NCBI GenBank assembly: GCA_049516395.1
Contig: JBEKTD010000002.1
Span: forward strand, 399,418-463,417
Reading direction: 5' to 3'
DNA length: 64,000 nt
DNA from: Fen-1362 sp049516395
Lineage (GTDB): Bacteria; Planctomycetota; Phycisphaerae; Sedimentisphaerales; Anaerobacaceae
Shown: positions 18,062 through 26,518 of the stretch, piece after piece
How the letters are laid out: the number at the start of each line of letters is the position of its first letter
Position numbering within the stretch: position 1 is the first letter of the stretch
Program-made: the position numbers and the translations under genes
Notes under the pieces: model-generated
Told to the model about the DNA's origin: nothing
The model's database searches: none
What the model saw: the letters and a program-made list of their open reading frames with translations, nothing else

Positions 18062-18619
18062 TTACCCTTCGTGGTCGCTTTCAGCTTCAAACTCTGCGCC
18101 GCTGTCATGTTCCACTTCCGGTTCGGTTTCCTCTTCTTCGTCGGATTCCGGTTCGGTGCCGGCTTCGTAAGGTGGAATCTCGCCTGATTCATCAGCTTCA
18201 CCGCCAAACTGATGACCTTTCTCTTTCATTTCCGCACAGGCGACGCAGTAGCGAGCCCAGGGTATTGCATTAAGCCGGGCCTTGGAAATCGACTCGCCCT
18301 TGCCTTCGCAAACGCCGAATGTCCCTTCACCGATACGGCCAAGCGCATCGTTGATTTCCTTGAGCATCTTCTTTTCGCTGTCCATCAGGTCCAGGGCGAA
18401 TTCCTGTTCGAAGTTATCTGAGCCGGCGTCGGCCATGTGGAAAGGCATGCTCGACAGTTCGCTTCGCTCCTTTTTGAAAGTTTCATCTTCCATAGTGGAG
18501 ACATTGCCGAGCAACTCACTGCGCTTGGCGAGCAGCAGTTCCCTGAATTTTTGTATCTCTGCCGCTGTCAGGCCGTTCTTGTTGCTTTTACTTGTCTTAT
18601 TGGTTTTTCGCTTTGCCAT
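18062..18619 (-). CDS. DksA/TraR-family protein with incomplete zinc finger and acidic tail
   Basis: 185 residues from ATG 18619, which has CAGG 8 nt upstream; an in-frame GTG at 18670 would add 17 residues but is less likely. A basic Lys/Thr/Ser/Asn-rich N-terminus is followed by the DksA coiled coil with two acidic tip residues (ADAGSD, Asp64 and Asp68) and the C-terminal finger FGVCEGKGESIS...YCVAC. The finger keeps Cys104, Cys125 and Cys128, but the usual second Cys is Lys107. A tail of about 40 acidic residues ends the protein. DksA proteins bind RNA polymerase through the secondary channel in the stringent response, so a regulatory role is likely. Whether zinc binds with three cysteines is unknown. 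Confidence 0.8.
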   Translation of the reverse strand: MAKRKTNKTSKSNKNGLTAAEIQKFRELLLAKRSELLGNVSTMEDETFKKERSELSSMPFHMADAGSDNFEQEFALDLMDSEKKMLKEINDALGRIGEGTFGVCEGKGESISKARLNAIPWARYCVACAEMKEKGHQFGGEADESGEIPPYEAGTEPESDEEEETEPEVEHDSGAEFEAESDHEG

Positions 18620-18839
18620 TTTATTAACCTGTCCGTTCTTCAATGATAACTCAAATTCAGCGTTGCTCACCCGACCCAGGCCTTTCCGCTGATATTATCT
18701 ACGTTGGAGTCGGGCGCAAGATTATATGAATCTTTCGTCGCCCCACAACTAAAATTCCGCCGGGCAAACCCAAATTCTTTCGACAATAAGAACCCCCTAC
18801 TTTGCCCAAAATGGTTTTTCGTGAGGATTTTATTGCTTG

Positions 18840-19289
18840 CTAAAACGAACGGTCGCTATCCAGGATAAATGTTACCGGGCCATCGTTTATGCTCTTTACC
18901 TGCATATTTGCGCCAAAAACCCCTTTGGCGACCTCCAAACCCTTATCGGCAATCAAGTTAGCCGTTTTGTCATACAATTGTTCGGCAATCGCCGGTTCGG
19001 CGGCACCGTCAAATCCGGGCCTGCGACCCTTGCGGCAATCGCCCTGAAGCGTGAAATTGCTGACTAATAAGACTTGGCCGTTTATATCCTGTATGCTGAG
19101 ATTCATTTTACCCGCATCGTCCGCAAATATCCGCAGGTTAGCTATTTTTTCGGCCATAAACTCAGCATCAGCTTGGCCGTCGGGTTTTCCCACACCTAAA
19201 TACACGAGCAACCCCCTGCCGATTTGGCCTGCAACTTTCCCGGCCACATCGACAGTCGCACTCGATACCCTTTGTATAACAGCCCGCAT
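18840..19289 (-). CDS. dtd: D-aminoacyl-tRNA deacylase
   Basis: 149 residues from ATG 19289 (MRAVIQRV, the standard DTD start), with GGTGG five bases upstream. An in-frame GTG nine bases earlier is possible but unneeded. The two active-site motifs are present: SNFTLQGDCRKGRRPGFD (SQxTL-type) and NDGPVTFILDS (NxGPVT-type). The enzyme removes D-amino acids and glycine from mischarged tRNAs. It is transcribed away from the next gene, and the 170-bp gap between them contains inverted heptamer array H4. Confidence 0.95.
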   Translation of the reverse strand: MRAVIQRVSSATVDVAGKVAGQIGRGLLVYLGVGKPDGQADAEFMAEKIANLRIFADDAGKMNLSIQDINGQVLLVSNFTLQGDCRKGRRPGFDGAAEPAIAEQLYDKTANLIADKGLEVAKGVFGANMQVKSINDGPVTFILDSDRSF

Positions 19290-19320
19290 ACTAACCACCG
19301 TCCCAAAACAACCATATCTT

Positions 19321-19416
19321 AATTGATTATCGACGATTGATTATTGATAAATACACGGATAAATCGGTCGCGGTTGTCATTTTCAAATCATTAATCATCA
19401 ATTACCAATTATACAT
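19321..19416. repeat. Inverted heptamer array H4 (aattgat family) upstream of dtd
   Basis: Left units such as aattgat, gattgat and tattgat are followed, after about 35 bp of looser sequence, by atcaatt and accaatt units that are their reverse complements. Phase is 7 bp in each arm. The pair could form an AT-rich hairpin between divergent genes. A few other words of the same length (attaatc) show heavy decay. Confidence 0.7.
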
Positions 19417-19462
19417 ATCCCCCCTTTCGTCGATATAGCAACAAACAATCAGGGGTTAAAGA

Positions 19463-20443
19463 ATGTTTACCCAGACAGTTGATATTGCTCAAAATCTTAC
19501 CCGAAAGGCTCCTAAGGAGGAACTATATGGTCTTGCTGTGGATACAGCCGTTTTATTTTCGGACCATAAAGGTGTTTACGGGCGACGGATTGAAAAACAT
19601 CAGCGAAAACTTTTAGCCAAACTTAGTTTCCTTGCGCCGTTTCTTGAACCGGGCGAAAGAATCCTGCACGTCATATCCGGCTGTTCACCGGCAACTTTCG
19701 TCGAGCAGTTGCTTACGGGTCTTCTGCTTCAGCCGTTAAAACGATCCTTGTTTGCCATTACAAACAGGCGAATGCTTCATGTGCCAACAACACGCAATCT
19801 GCGGCACCGGTGGTCTGTTGCGCAAGTACTATATGCAGATTGTCGCTTTATTCGGCTGAGATGGACGACCCTTATCATAAAATACAAGAGCGGCAAAACG
19901 GAGAGGTTCCGCTGCATCGGCAGAAACGGCAGAAAGAAAACGAGGGAGTTGCTAAGGGATATGCCGCTCAAGGGGCAATCAAGCCCGACAATGGAAAGAA
20001 CGCATTTGTGCCCAAGGTGCACCAAGCCGCTTATAAAGGACTATTACGCCTGTCCCAACTGTTCCCTGGAATTTAAGAAAAAGTCCTGGGCTACGATACT
20101 GTCGATGGCGTTTCCCGGCGGCGGCTATTTTTACGTCCGCCACCCAATAATAGGATTATTAGAAGCTATTATGGAAACAATAGTGCTTCTGCTGCTTGCC
20201 GTATCAGCGACGGCGTATTTTATCAGCACCCCTTCCGCTCCTCGCAGCATCACCCAGGCGATTATGCTGTGCGCCATTATTCTGGGGTTCGAAAAGACGG
20301 TTACGGCCCTGTTTTCAAATAAATGTGTCGAAGATTTTATTCCAAAACAGCGGCACGTTGAAGTGCTGATAGAGCAATCGGCCTCTCGTAAATCCCCGGA
20401 CGACTCCAAAGAGCCATTCGCTGTCGGCTGGCGCTCGATGTAA
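19463..20443 (+). CDS. Uncharacterised zinc-ribbon membrane protein with PH-like N-terminal region
   Basis: 326 residues; not recognised as a named family. The start ATG has AGGGG seven bases upstream. Residues about 62-165 resemble bacterial PH domains (GERILHVISG ... LFAITNRRMLHV ... YKSGKTERFRC), followed by a Cys4 zinc ribbon (Cys183, Cys186, Cys197, Cys200; CPRC/CPNC) and then two or more hydrophobic segments between about 215 and 285. A basic, polar tail ends the protein. It lies upstream of the parS/parB region on the same strand, but 740 bp separate it from parB, so they are probably not one operon. A membrane-associated sensor or adaptor is a guess only. Confidence 0.7.
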   Translation: MFTQTVDIAQNLTRKAPKEELYGLAVDTAVLFSDHKGVYGRRIEKHQRKLLAKLSFLAPFLEPGERILHVISGCSPATFVEQLLTGLLLQPLKRSLFAITNRRMLHVPTTRNLRHRWSVAQVLYADCRFIRLRWTTLIIKYKSGKTERFRCIGRNGRKKTRELLRDMPLKGQSSPTMERTHLCPRCTKPLIKDYYACPNCSLEFKKKSWATILSMAFPGGGYFYVRHPIIGLLEAIMETIVLLLLAVSATAYFISTPSAPRSITQAIMLCAIILGFEKTVTALFSNKCVEDFIPKQRHVEVLIEQSASRKSPDDSKEPFAVGWRSM

Positions 20444-20637
20444 GTTCAATATCGAAGCCGATTCAAAAAACTTATCCTAAAGCTCCTTTGATTTCCCAAA
20501 TTACCTAAAACGATACCGTTAAGGGCTGTTTTTATGGGACTGGATAAACAGCAAAACATTATTGGTGTAAATACAACAAATCAAATTCAAAGTAACAATT
20601 TTAAAACCCATTTTTCAAGTATCAAGATTTTTGGGCG

Positions 20638-20653
20638 TGTTTCACGTGAAACA
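20638..20653. other. parS site 1
   Basis: Perfect 16-bp palindrome TGTTTCACGTGAAACA, matching the widely conserved chromosomal parS consensus bound by ParB. It lies 532 bp before the parB start. Confidence 0.92.
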
Positions 20654-21009
20654 TTGCTTTTAAAAAGATGCGAATGGTATCTCTTATTGCTATGTCTATG
20701 GAGAATGGACAGTCGATTATTCTTGGTGCCTCAATGACGAAGCTAAATGAAGATAGATACGCATTTTGCGACTTTGATATTTTAAAAAGGGGAGCTTGAA
20801 TGTTCTCCGGGGGTATGAAAACTTGTGCAGGCGAACAGGGGCAAATATTGCTATTGATGGATTTGTGCAGTTGCGGCGTTACTGGTGATGCTGGCAAATT
20901 CCAACTCTTTCTTTATATTTAACCTCACTCGATTAATCAAAAGTTAAAAATCAGCTGCTTCAATGGTTGCACGGTTACATTAGGGCGGGCGATGCTGCCC
21001 TCCTGCAAT

Positions 21010-21025
21010 TGTTTCACGTGAAACA
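21010..21025. other. parS site 2
   Basis: Second perfect TGTTTCACGTGAAACA. Symmetry extends three bases on each side, giving a 22-bp palindrome at 21007-21028. It is 160 bp before the parB start, so ParB binding or spreading here could also repress its own gene. Confidence 0.93.
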
Positions 21026-21185
21026 ATTTTTTGTATAACGAGCGATTTTTTTCTGGCATCACTGGAGAGTTTCCGCTACAAACACCGAAATATTTTGTGA
21101 AGCCCTGAATAAGAATATGGTGTGTGAAATAACCTGGAGCTAGGGTTGGCACAGGGAAAAATCAGATTATTGAAGGAGCGAAATA

Positions 21186-22133
21186 ATGACTGAGAAGACA
21201 GACAAACCCAAACATCTCGGCAGGGGGCTGGCATCACTGTTGGGTCCTATAACCACGACAGCAAACGAATCTCCCTTACAGATTCCTATAGCCGAAATAA
21301 ACGCTAACATCTTGCCAAATAAGGAGTTACATGGTTTGTTTCGAGAAATAAAAGTTGATGAAATCGAAGCAAATCCATATCAGGTTCGTTCTTTTTGGAA
21401 CGAACAGGAGTTGGCGGAGTTAGCGCAGTCAATCAAGGCAAAGGGTGTGATTCAGCCGGTGATTGTCAGGCCTATGGGTTCTGGTTATCAGTTGATAGCG
21501 GGTGAAAGGCGTTGGCGGGCGGCAAAAATAGCGGGGCTTCAGACAATCCCTGCGATTATCAGGCCCGTTAAAGATGATGAGATGCTTGAGTTGGCCCTGG
21601 TGGAGAATATCCATCGAGCGGACCTGAATCCTATTGAGCGGGCAAGTGCCTATCAGAGATACTTAAGCACGTTATCACTAACGCAGGCCGACGCAGCTCA
21701 ACGTCTGGGCGAAGACCGGTCTGTTATTGCTAACTACTTGCGGCTGCTGGACTTACCGACTGAAATCAGGCAAATGCTCATCGATGGTCAGCTCACAATG
21801 GGGCATGCTCGCGCGATACTGGCGTTGCCGACCGATGAATTAAGGCGAAAACTTGCGAATCGTGCGATGGCAGGCCGGCTAAGCGTAAGAGAAGTTGAAC
21901 GGCTGGTTAGGCAATACTTGACCGCAAATGATGCGCAGAAAATGAAAATCAGGACGAGGCCGGTGCATATCCAAGACCTCGAAAGCCGGCTAAGCAAAGA
22001 GCTTGGAACCAACGTGGCGATAGAAACCCGCAAAAACGGAAAATGCGGAAGGATTGTCGTCGAGTTTCATTCGCTCGAAGAATTTGATAGAATAATGCAG
22101 CATATCGGCATAACAAGCACCGAGGAAATTTAG
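21186..22133 (+). CDS. parB: Chromosome-partitioning protein ParB
   Basis: 315 residues. The N-terminal LGRGLASLLG (about 11-20) is the segment that stimulates ParA ATPase. The ParB/Srx CTP-binding domain follows, with GERRWRAAK and ENIHRADLNPIE boxes, then a helix-turn-helix region (SLTQADAAQRLGEDRSVIANYLRLL) and a C-terminal dimerisation domain. It loads on parS as a CTP-dependent clamp. Two cognate parS sites lie just upstream. The ATG has AAGGAG seven bases away. parA, normally adjacent and upstream, is absent from this window, yet the ParA-contact motif is intact, so ParA is probably encoded elsewhere. Confidence 0.96.
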   Translation: MTEKTDKPKHLGRGLASLLGPITTTANESPLQIPIAEINANILPNKELHGLFREIKVDEIEANPYQVRSFWNEQELAELAQSIKAKGVIQPVIVRPMGSGYQLIAGERRWRAAKIAGLQTIPAIIRPVKDDEMLELALVENIHRADLNPIERASAYQRYLSTLSLTQADAAQRLGEDRSVIANYLRLLDLPTEIRQMLIDGQLTMGHARAILALPTDELRRKLANRAMAGRLSVREVERLVRQYLTANDAQKMKIRTRPVHIQDLESRLSKELGTNVAIETRKNGKCGRIVVEFHSLEEFDRIMQHIGITSTEEI

Positions 22134-22220
22134 AATGAGTATGAGATGTATTTAACTGCCCCGACGCGGGCCCGACGAAAGGTATGGAATATGAGATGCC
22201 GGAAAAGAGAGGTAGATATT

Positions 22221-22958
22221 GTGAATCTGATAAATTATGAAAAATCAGTAATATTCCTGAGTTTTATTTTATGTTTTTGTCTTGTCGGACCAGGCGATTT
22301 ACGGATGGCGTATGGGCAGGGGACTTTGGTGGAGACAGTCGGGACGATGGAGATAGGTCAGGAAGTTGATAATGGCGTTAATCAGAACGCGCCGAAAGGG
22401 ACGGTTGATACGAAAAAACCGACACAAGATACAAATAATGTGACAAAACTGCCCAACCGTGCGCCGGTGAATGCGCCGGTCAAACCCATACCGGCGGAGA
22501 CGCCGACGGCCGCCCCCGCTATGACTGCGGATACAAATGTTCCCGACGTAAACGATTTCAACTCGTTCAAGCGGGAAATTGACCGTATCGATATGTCTGC
22601 CCGTAGCGAAGATACTCAGTGGCTTGGAAAACAGGAGAAAAAAGCGGAGCTTGCCCAGGCGATGAATAATGTCGTTGTCGCGGAATTGAGATTTCTACGA
22701 AAAGTCGCAGCGGAAACAAACGACGCAAACACCGTAGAGGCAATTGACCTGGTGTTGAAAAAGAGGCAGGACCGCTTGCAAAAACTGGTAACCAAACTTG
22801 AGAATGAAACGAAGGAAGAGCGCCAACAGCAACGCGAACGTAGAACACCCAGGACGGGCGGTATGCAGCAGCAGGGCCAGCCCCAAACCGAACGTCCTGC
22901 CAGGAGCACGAATCCGGTGCAGCGTGCAAAGGAAACCGTTAACCAGGAGCAGCAATAA
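22221..22958 (+). CDS. Secreted or membrane-anchored low-complexity/coiled-coil protein, unknown function
   Basis: 245 residues from GTG 22221, chosen because AGAGAGG lies eight bases upstream; longer starts at 22146 or 22191 are possible. An N-terminal hydrophobic segment (VIFLSFILCFCLVG) acts as a signal or anchor. A Pro/Thr/Ala/Asn-rich linker (about 60-125) follows, then a charged helical region (WLGKQEKKAELAQAMNNVVV ... KKRQDRLQKLV) and a Gln/Arg-rich tail. No family was recognised. It begins 87 bp after parB and precedes lepB on the same strand, so it may share their transcript. Function cannot be assigned. Confidence 0.65.
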   Translation: MNLINYEKSVIFLSFILCFCLVGPGDLRMAYGQGTLVETVGTMEIGQEVDNGVNQNAPKGTVDTKKPTQDTNNVTKLPNRAPVNAPVKPIPAETPTAAPAMTADTNVPDVNDFNSFKREIDRIDMSARSEDTQWLGKQEKKAELAQAMNNVVVAELRFLRKVAAETNDANTVEAIDLVLKKRQDRLQKLVTKLENETKEERQQQRERRTPRTGGMQQQGQPQTERPARSTNPVQRAKETVNQEQQ

Positions 22959-23083
22959 CAGATGACGATATCCTGGCCGGTATTATTATCAAAACGGCAG
23001 CGTGGTTATAGTTGACCTGCTATCGAATTGGCCGCATAATAGCCCCCTTGATTTCCGACGACGGGGATATCTGCTGAAAGTTT

Positions 23084-24580
23084 ATGGCGAAGGATATGGA
23101 AATAAAATCGAGGAGCCGTGCGGCCGAGATAGCCAACACACTTGAATGGCTTATAACGGCTTTTGCGCTGGCGTTTGTATTTCGCGCGTTTGTAATGGAG
23201 GCATTCCGTATCCCGACGGGCAGTATGGCCAGCACGCTGCTCGGCGCGCATTACACGATGCGATGCACGCAGTGCGGCTATAAGTACTACTACGGACAAA
23301 ATATTTACGCGCCTGCACGGCTCAGGGGGACGACCAGGCAGGAATATTCTCGCTGCCCGAGCTGCGGTTATTATCAGATAACGGCGGGCGATATGGCCCC
23401 TTCGAGCGGCGACAGGATACTGGTGCTGAAGTGCATATACCAGTTCGAGGAGCCGAAGCAGTGGGATGTAGTGGTGTTCAAAAACCCGCTTGACCCGACG
23501 GAAAATTATATCAAGCGACTGGTTGGCCGCCCCGGCGAGACGGTCGAGATAATCGACGGAGACGTGTATATCAACGGGCAAATAAGCAGGAAGCCGGCGA
23601 AGGTGCAGGAAGAATTGTGGATGCCTGTTTACGGCAATGATTACCAGCCGGCCAGGCAGGATGAGCCGACGTTCAACGGGCACAAGTGGCGGCAGCCGTT
23701 CCGGGGCTCGGACGGTACAAAATGGAGAGTGGATGACGCCAGTCCGACGATTTTCCGGCTAAGCGGAGACCCAAACGAGGAATATTCGCTTGTTTATGAT
23801 ACGACGCAAGGCAACGATTTCAGGGCCACGTACGCTTACGATGAGCTTTTTGACTATAAATTTATGCCCTATTGCAGCGACCTGATGGTTCGGTTTTTAG
23901 TCAATACGAGCAGGCCTGAGGGCTTCGCGGGGGCGTCATTGAGTAAATATGGGATACAATACACTGGAAAAGTTGATTTTTCGGGACAGATGACAATATC
24001 GCGGCTTGCCAACGGCAAGGAAGACGTGCTGGCCACCAAAGCGACCGGTTCGCCGGCGGTTGACAGTCCGAAGATGTTCAGGTTTGCCAACGTTGACCAC
24101 GAGCTGGTTCTTGAGTTCGGGGATGAAAAGCTGGTTAATGACCTTGGTCGCGGCCCTAATGACGTTGGGGAAAGAAGAACGGAAATTGAGCCGGAGGCGA
24201 AGATTTTCGGCGCGGGCGAAATCACTGTTTCTCACCTGGCGTTGTTCAGGGATATTCACTATACCGGCAGGAACCCCAACAATAATGAACGTGGCAGGGC
24301 AACTGAGAACAACCCGCTGACGCTCAAAGCCGACCAGTTTTTTATGCTGGGCGACAACAGTCCGCGCAGCGAAGACGGCAGGTGGTGGGCTCGTCCGGGC
24401 AAAGGAAACAACGGGGAAGTTTATGCCGAAGGGATTGTTCCCCGTGATTATCTCGTCGGCAAAGCGATTTTTGTATATTGGCCCGCCGGTTTCAAACCCT
24501 TACCAAGATTTCCCCTGGCGATTGTTCCCAACGTTGGTGAAATCCGGTTCATTTACGGCGGCTCGGATAAAACTATGTAA
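23084..24580 (+). CDS. lepB: Signal peptidase I with inserted zinc ribbon and large extra domain
   Basis: 498 residues, against roughly 170-320 for most family members. A membrane anchor (about 22-40) precedes the catalytic Ser47 (RIPTGSMAS). A Cys4 ribbon (Cys61, Cys64, Cys91, Cys94) is inserted directly after the serine box. The general base Lys144 lies in NYIKRLVGRPGE, and the C-terminal GDNSPRSEDGR box is intact. Between the Lys and GDN boxes an extra 200 or so residues of beta-rich character are present. The enzyme removes signal peptides from exported proteins on the outer face of the inner membrane. It converges with the ABC ATPase gene, with 46 bp between stops and no clear terminator. 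Confidence 0.93.
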   Translation: MAKDMEIKSRSRAAEIANTLEWLITAFALAFVFRAFVMEAFRIPTGSMASTLLGAHYTMRCTQCGYKYYYGQNIYAPARLRGTTRQEYSRCPSCGYYQITAGDMAPSSGDRILVLKCIYQFEEPKQWDVVVFKNPLDPTENYIKRLVGRPGETVEIIDGDVYINGQISRKPAKVQEELWMPVYGNDYQPARQDEPTFNGHKWRQPFRGSDGTKWRVDDASPTIFRLSGDPNEEYSLVYDTTQGNDFRATYAYDELFDYKFMPYCSDLMVRFLVNTSRPEGFAGASLSKYGIQYTGKVDFSGQMTISRLANGKEDVLATKATGSPAVDSPKMFRFANVDHELVLEFGDEKLVNDLGRGPNDVGERRTEIEPEAKIFGAGEITVSHLALFRDIHYTGRNPNNNERGRATENNPLTLKADQFFMLGDNSPRSEDGRWWARPGKGNNGEVYAEGIVPRDYLVGKAIFVYWPAGFKPLPRFPLAIVPNVGEIRFIYGGSDKTM

Positions 24581-24626
24581 CGCCCGATTCGTATATCGCG
24601 ATTGTCCGAAGCAGTTGGAAACAGGA

Positions 24627-25490
24627 TTAGGACGAATGATTTTTTGTGAACCTGCCTAACGGGAAAAAGAATCTGGTTTGGCCTATTTGAGCGGAGAATG
24701 TCCGGACGCCGAAGACGCTTTCGATTCGCTCGGTTGTGAGGATTTCACGCGTTGGGCCGAAGTTGTAGCCGCCGTCGGCGGATAGTAGCAAAATCATATC
24801 ACTGTATTGTGCGGCCAAATTAATATCGTGCGTAACCGACACAATCGTCTTTTGTTTCTCGATTTGCATTTTTTTCAGCAGGTCATAAATGCCGACCTGG
24901 TGTTTCATATCCAGAAAGCTCGTCGGCTCATCGAGGAGCAAAATAGGCGTTTGCTGTGCCAGCGCCCGTGCGATGAATATTCGCTGGCGTTCGCCGCCGC
25001 TGAGATGCCCCAGAGGCCTGTCGGCGAATCGTGCGGTATCGGTCATCTCAAATGCCTCAGCTATCGCTTCCCTGTCGGCGTCGGTCTCGAATGCCAGCGC
25101 ACCCAAGTAGGGCGTTCTGGCCATTGAAACAACCTGTGCCGCGGAAAATTCAAAAACCGGCACAAATTCCTGACGCACGACGGCGATTTTTTTTGCGAGT
25201 TGCCTGACGGAGTACGAGGTTGTCGGCTCCGAGTCGATTTCGATTGAGCCGGAAGCTGGTTTGAGAAGGCCCGATAGCAGATTGAGAAGTGTCGTTTTGC
25301 CCGCGCCGTTTGGGCCTGCTATTGATAAAAATGTGCCTGTGGGAATCTCAAAGCTGAGATTCTTTAGTATCTGGGCTTGCGGCCCGTAAGAAAAACCAAG
25401 ATTTTCAACTTGTATGCAGATGCTCACCCCGTTAGAAATTGCCGAGGAGTGTGAGATATTTGGGGAATTATTATTTCTAACGGGGCTCAT
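24627..25490 (-). CDS. ABC transporter ATP-binding protein (FecE/BtuD type)
   Basis: 287 residues from ATG 25490, which overlaps the permease stop as ATGA; longer frames upstream lie inside the permease gene and are rejected. Walker A GPNGAGKTT (59-67), Q-loop (VRQEF), signature LSGGERQRIFIARALA, Walker B ILLLDEPT and a switch His (VTHD) are all present, as in importers of cobalamin, haem or Fe-siderophores. The first 22 or so residues (SPVRNNN...ISNGV) are not part of the fold and are encoded by a palindromic element at 25427-25485. It is the last gene of the mutL-coupled transport chain. Confidence 0.92.
   Translation of the reverse strand: MSPVRNNNSPNISHSSAISNGVSICIQVENLGFSYGPQAQILKNLSFEIPTGTFLSIAGPNGAGKTTLLNLLSGLLKPASGSIEIDSEPTTSYSVRQLAKKIAVVRQEFVPVFEFSAAQVVSMARTPYLGALAFETDADREAIAEAFEMTDTARFADRPLGHLSGGERQRIFIARALAQQTPILLLDEPTSFLDMKHQVGIYDLLKKMQIEKQKTIVSVTHDINLAAQYSDMILLLSADGGYNFGPTREILTTERIESVFGVRTFSAQIGQTRFFFPLGRFTKNHSS
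25427..25485. repeat. 59-bp palindromic element at the 5' end of the ABC ATPase gene
   Basis: Perfect 13-bp inverted arms CCCCGTTAGAAAT (25427-25439) and ATTTCTAACGGGG (25473-25485) enclose 33 bp. The element begins three codon positions after the ATPase start and is read through in frame. It resembles a REP/MITE-like unit; no second full copy was found in the window. Confidence 0.85.
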
Positions 25491-26518
25491 CGCAAAACCC
25501 CCACTTTCTTGCTGTATCTGGAAAGCAGGATTAAAAATACTGGTCCGCCGATGATTGCGGTTATCACGCCTACCGGCAACTGGGCCGGGGCGATTATCGT
25601 GCGGGCGATTGTATCGCAAATGACAACAAATGCCGCGCCGAGCAGCGCGCTTGTGGGTAATAACTGACGATGGTCGGGGCCGAATACAAGGCGAACCGAA
25701 TGCGGAACGACTAATCCGACGAAACCAACCAGCCCGCTTAATCCGACAGCAACGGCGGTTATGAAAGACGCGAGAGCAAATGCGATTAGAGTAATCTTGC
25801 GTGGATTGACGCCGAGCGACCGCGCTTCGCCGGTGCCGAACGCCAGAACGTTTAGCTTTTGACTGATTGAAAATAATGCAGCGATGCCGGTGATTATGAA
25901 TATCGCGCTGGCTGACAGTGTGGAAAAGTCCTTTTCACCGATACTGCCCATAAGCCACATAATCGTGGAGCGCAATTGCTCGCTATCTATCAGGGAGGTC
26001 ATCAGCATTATAACCGCGGAGAAAAATGCGTTGATGACCACGCCCGCCAGTAGCAAACTGGTTACAGTTGAACCGCCTGCTAAATGTCCCGTGAACCAGA
26101 CCAGCCAGACGGTGCCTATAGCGAACAAAAACGCCATCGCTGCCATCGGTGAGCCGCCCAGAAATGACCAGCTTACCCCGGCAATCGCAGCGGTCATCAC
26201 GCCGAGTGCCGCGCCGCTCGATATGCCGAGGATATATGGTTCCGCGAGGGGATTTCGCAGGATTGCCTGTAAAGCGACTCCGCTGGCGGCTAACGCCGCG
26301 CCGACAAGCGCGGCGAGAATTATCCGCGGGATGCGAACGCGGACAAAAATATCGTAATCGGTATTCTGGCCCGGCGCATTACCCGGCCCGGCCAATACCG
26401 CCGAGAGAGATATTTTTTGTGTCCCCACAAGCGAGCATACAAACATCACGACGACCAGAGCTGCCAAGCACAGGGCGATTTTGCTGATTAAACGTCTTGG
26501 TGTCAGCAACTCAGTCAT
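25487..26518 (-). CDS. FecCD-family ABC permease (cobalamin/siderophore type)
   Basis: 343 residues with about ten membrane segments. Conserved family blocks include RIPRIILAALVGAALAASG, LRNPLAEPYILGISSGA and the GLVGFVGLVVPH...GPDHRQLLP coupling region near the C-terminus. It forms the homodimeric membrane channel for a substrate delivered by the upstream binding protein. ATGA overlaps with both neighbours (26515-26518 and 25487-25490) show translational coupling. Confidence 0.93.
   Translation of the reverse strand: MTELLTPRRLISKIALCLAALVVVMFVCSLVGTQKISLSAVLAGPGNAPGQNTDYDIFVRVRIPRIILAALVGAALAASGVALQAILRNPLAEPYILGISSGAALGVMTAAIAGVSWSFLGGSPMAAMAFLFAIGTVWLVWFTGHLAGGSTVTSLLLAGVVINAFFSAVIMLMTSLIDSEQLRSTIMWLMGSIGEKDFSTLSASAIFIITGIAALFSISQKLNVLAFGTGEARSLGVNPRKITLIAFALASFITAVAVGLSGLVGFVGLVVPHSVRLVFGPDHRQLLPTSALLGAAFVVICDTIARTIIAPAQLPVGVITAIIGGPVFLILLSRYSKKVGVLR

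Larger units (their letters stand above)
20444..21185. other. 742-bp centromere-like region upstream of parB, no convincing gene
   Basis: Contains two perfect parS palindromes 372 bp apart. Short open frames exist here (for example 20534-20737 and 20668-20799), but none has family motifs, a good ribosome-binding site or a length suggesting a gene. No DnaA-box cluster was seen, so this is not evidently an origin. Confidence 0.6.

Noticed and set aside
18620..18670. GTG start extending the DksA-like protein by 17 residues
   Set aside because: The ATG at 18619 has a better-placed Shine-Dalgarno sequence and the extension is not DksA-like.
20534..20737. 67-codon plus-strand frame across parS site 1
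   Set aside because: Runs through the parS palindrome, has no Shine-Dalgarno sequence and no family features.
20668..20799. 43-codon frame (MRMVSLIAMS ... LGASMTKL) lying where parA would be expected and vaguely like a ParA N-terminus
   Set aside because: No Walker A motif, no continuation of the ParA fold, no ribosome-binding site; similarity is too short to separate from chance.
20444..21185. Replication origin next to parB
   Set aside because: No cluster of DnaA boxes or AT-rich unwinding repeats was found, and no dnaA, dnaN or gidA gene is near.
25491..25619. 43-residue N-terminal extension of the ABC ATPase
   Set aside because: It lies wholly inside the permease coding end; the ATG at 25490 forms a standard ATGA overlap.
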